DNA of 18,025 nucleotides. It comes from Candidatus Atribacteria bacterium (GTDB lineage: Bacteria > Atribacterota > Phoenicimicrobiia > Phoenicimicrobiales > Phoenicimicrobiaceae). The translations under genes and the position numbers were made by a program. Location: contig DOTB01000047.1 of assembly GCA_003513845.1 (NCBI GenBank), positions 1 to 18,025 of the forward strand, read 5' to 3'. The notes under the pieces were generated by a model. It searched no databases. It was not told the DNA's origin and saw only the letters and a list, made by a program, of their open reading frames with translations. This document shows, piece by piece, positions 17,905 to 18,025 of this stretch; position 1 is the first letter of the stretch; each line of letters starts with the position of its first letter.

Positions 17905-17930
17905 TAGGGGCGTATGGTTACACGCCCCTA
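17905..17930. repeat. GC-rich palindrome in otherwise empty upstream region
   Basis: TAGGGGCGT (17905-17913) and ACGCCCCTA (17922-17930) form a perfect 9-bp stem with an 8-nt loop. It resembles GTAGGGGCG...CGCCCCTAC intergenic palindromes seen in many genomes. No clear T-run follows on either strand. The surrounding 17825-17979 bases contain no gene I can support. Confidence 0.55.
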
Positions 17931-17979
17931 TATAACCAGAGCTGGAAAAATCCAACCCCTACACTTTGCTTATTATTCT

Positions 17980-18025
17980 CATATCTCATATTTAGTTAGC
18001 TCGTTAGCTGGTTATCTGGTTAAAG
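17980..18025 (+). repeat. Word-array repeat copy C (cut by window edge)
   Basis: Runs CATATCTCATATTTAGTTAG, then CTCGTTAGCTGGTTATCTGG, then TTAAAG, where the window ends. It is in the same orientation as copy A at 2651. It aligns with the reverse complement of copy B, which has TATCTCGTATTTAGTTAGCT, CGTTAG and GTTAAAG in the same order. Confidence 0.7.

Overview
The window is a single, almost entirely minus-strand block of translation and transcription housekeeping genes from a low-GC bacterium. In transcription order (right to left) it reads rpmG, tRNA-Trp, secE, nusG, rplK, rplA, rplJ, rplL, rpoB, rpoC, rpsL, rpsG, fusA and the start of tuf. This is the classical rplKAJL-rpoBC and str cluster with its bacterial gene order. 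No plus-strand gene is credible. The lineage cannot be fixed from the sequence alone. AT-rich coding, strong AAGGAGG ribosome sites, a very long beta-prime subunit (1696 aa) and many intergenic repeats suggest an uncultured Atribacterota-like, Thermotogota-like or deep Bacillota-like lineage, which is inference at low confidence.

Layout. 17614-18025 is non-coding: it holds repeats and a good sigma-A-type promoter (17656-17684) reading into rpmG. rpmG (49 aa) is followed by a weak terminator-like hairpin, tRNA-Trp(CCA), secE and nusG, then rplK and rplA. Between rplA and rplJ lies a long non-coding stretch with a candidate promoter and an L10 leader RNA ending in an intrinsic terminator, the expected autoregulatory site for L10(L12). 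rplJ and rplL follow. A perfect 20-bp inverted repeat then precedes rpoB, at the place where attenuation or processing separates ribosomal protein output from RNA polymerase output in other bacteria. After rpoB and rpoC, a 508-nt gap contains repeats, hairpins and a near-consensus promoter (3965-3993) driving rpsL-rpsG-fusA, and possibly tuf.

What stands out. (1) A ~93-bp element with 14-bp terminal inverted repeats occurs four times, always in the same orientation relative to the genes. One divergent copy sits inside the L10 leader, between its two conserved halves. (2) Two further intergenic repeat families, made of short recurring words, fill most other gaps; one copy is a 95-bp element with perfect 20-bp inverted ends. 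(3) RpoC carries a ~330-residue insertion next to switch 1, built from about five units with a ~63-residue period. The units resemble a module present once in the normal part of RpoC and twice in RpoB. Switch 1 itself has unusual substitutions. (4) rplJ, rpoB and rpoC start with TTG, GTG and TTG, unlike their ATG neighbours. (5) L7/L12 has a ~31-residue charged N-terminal extension.
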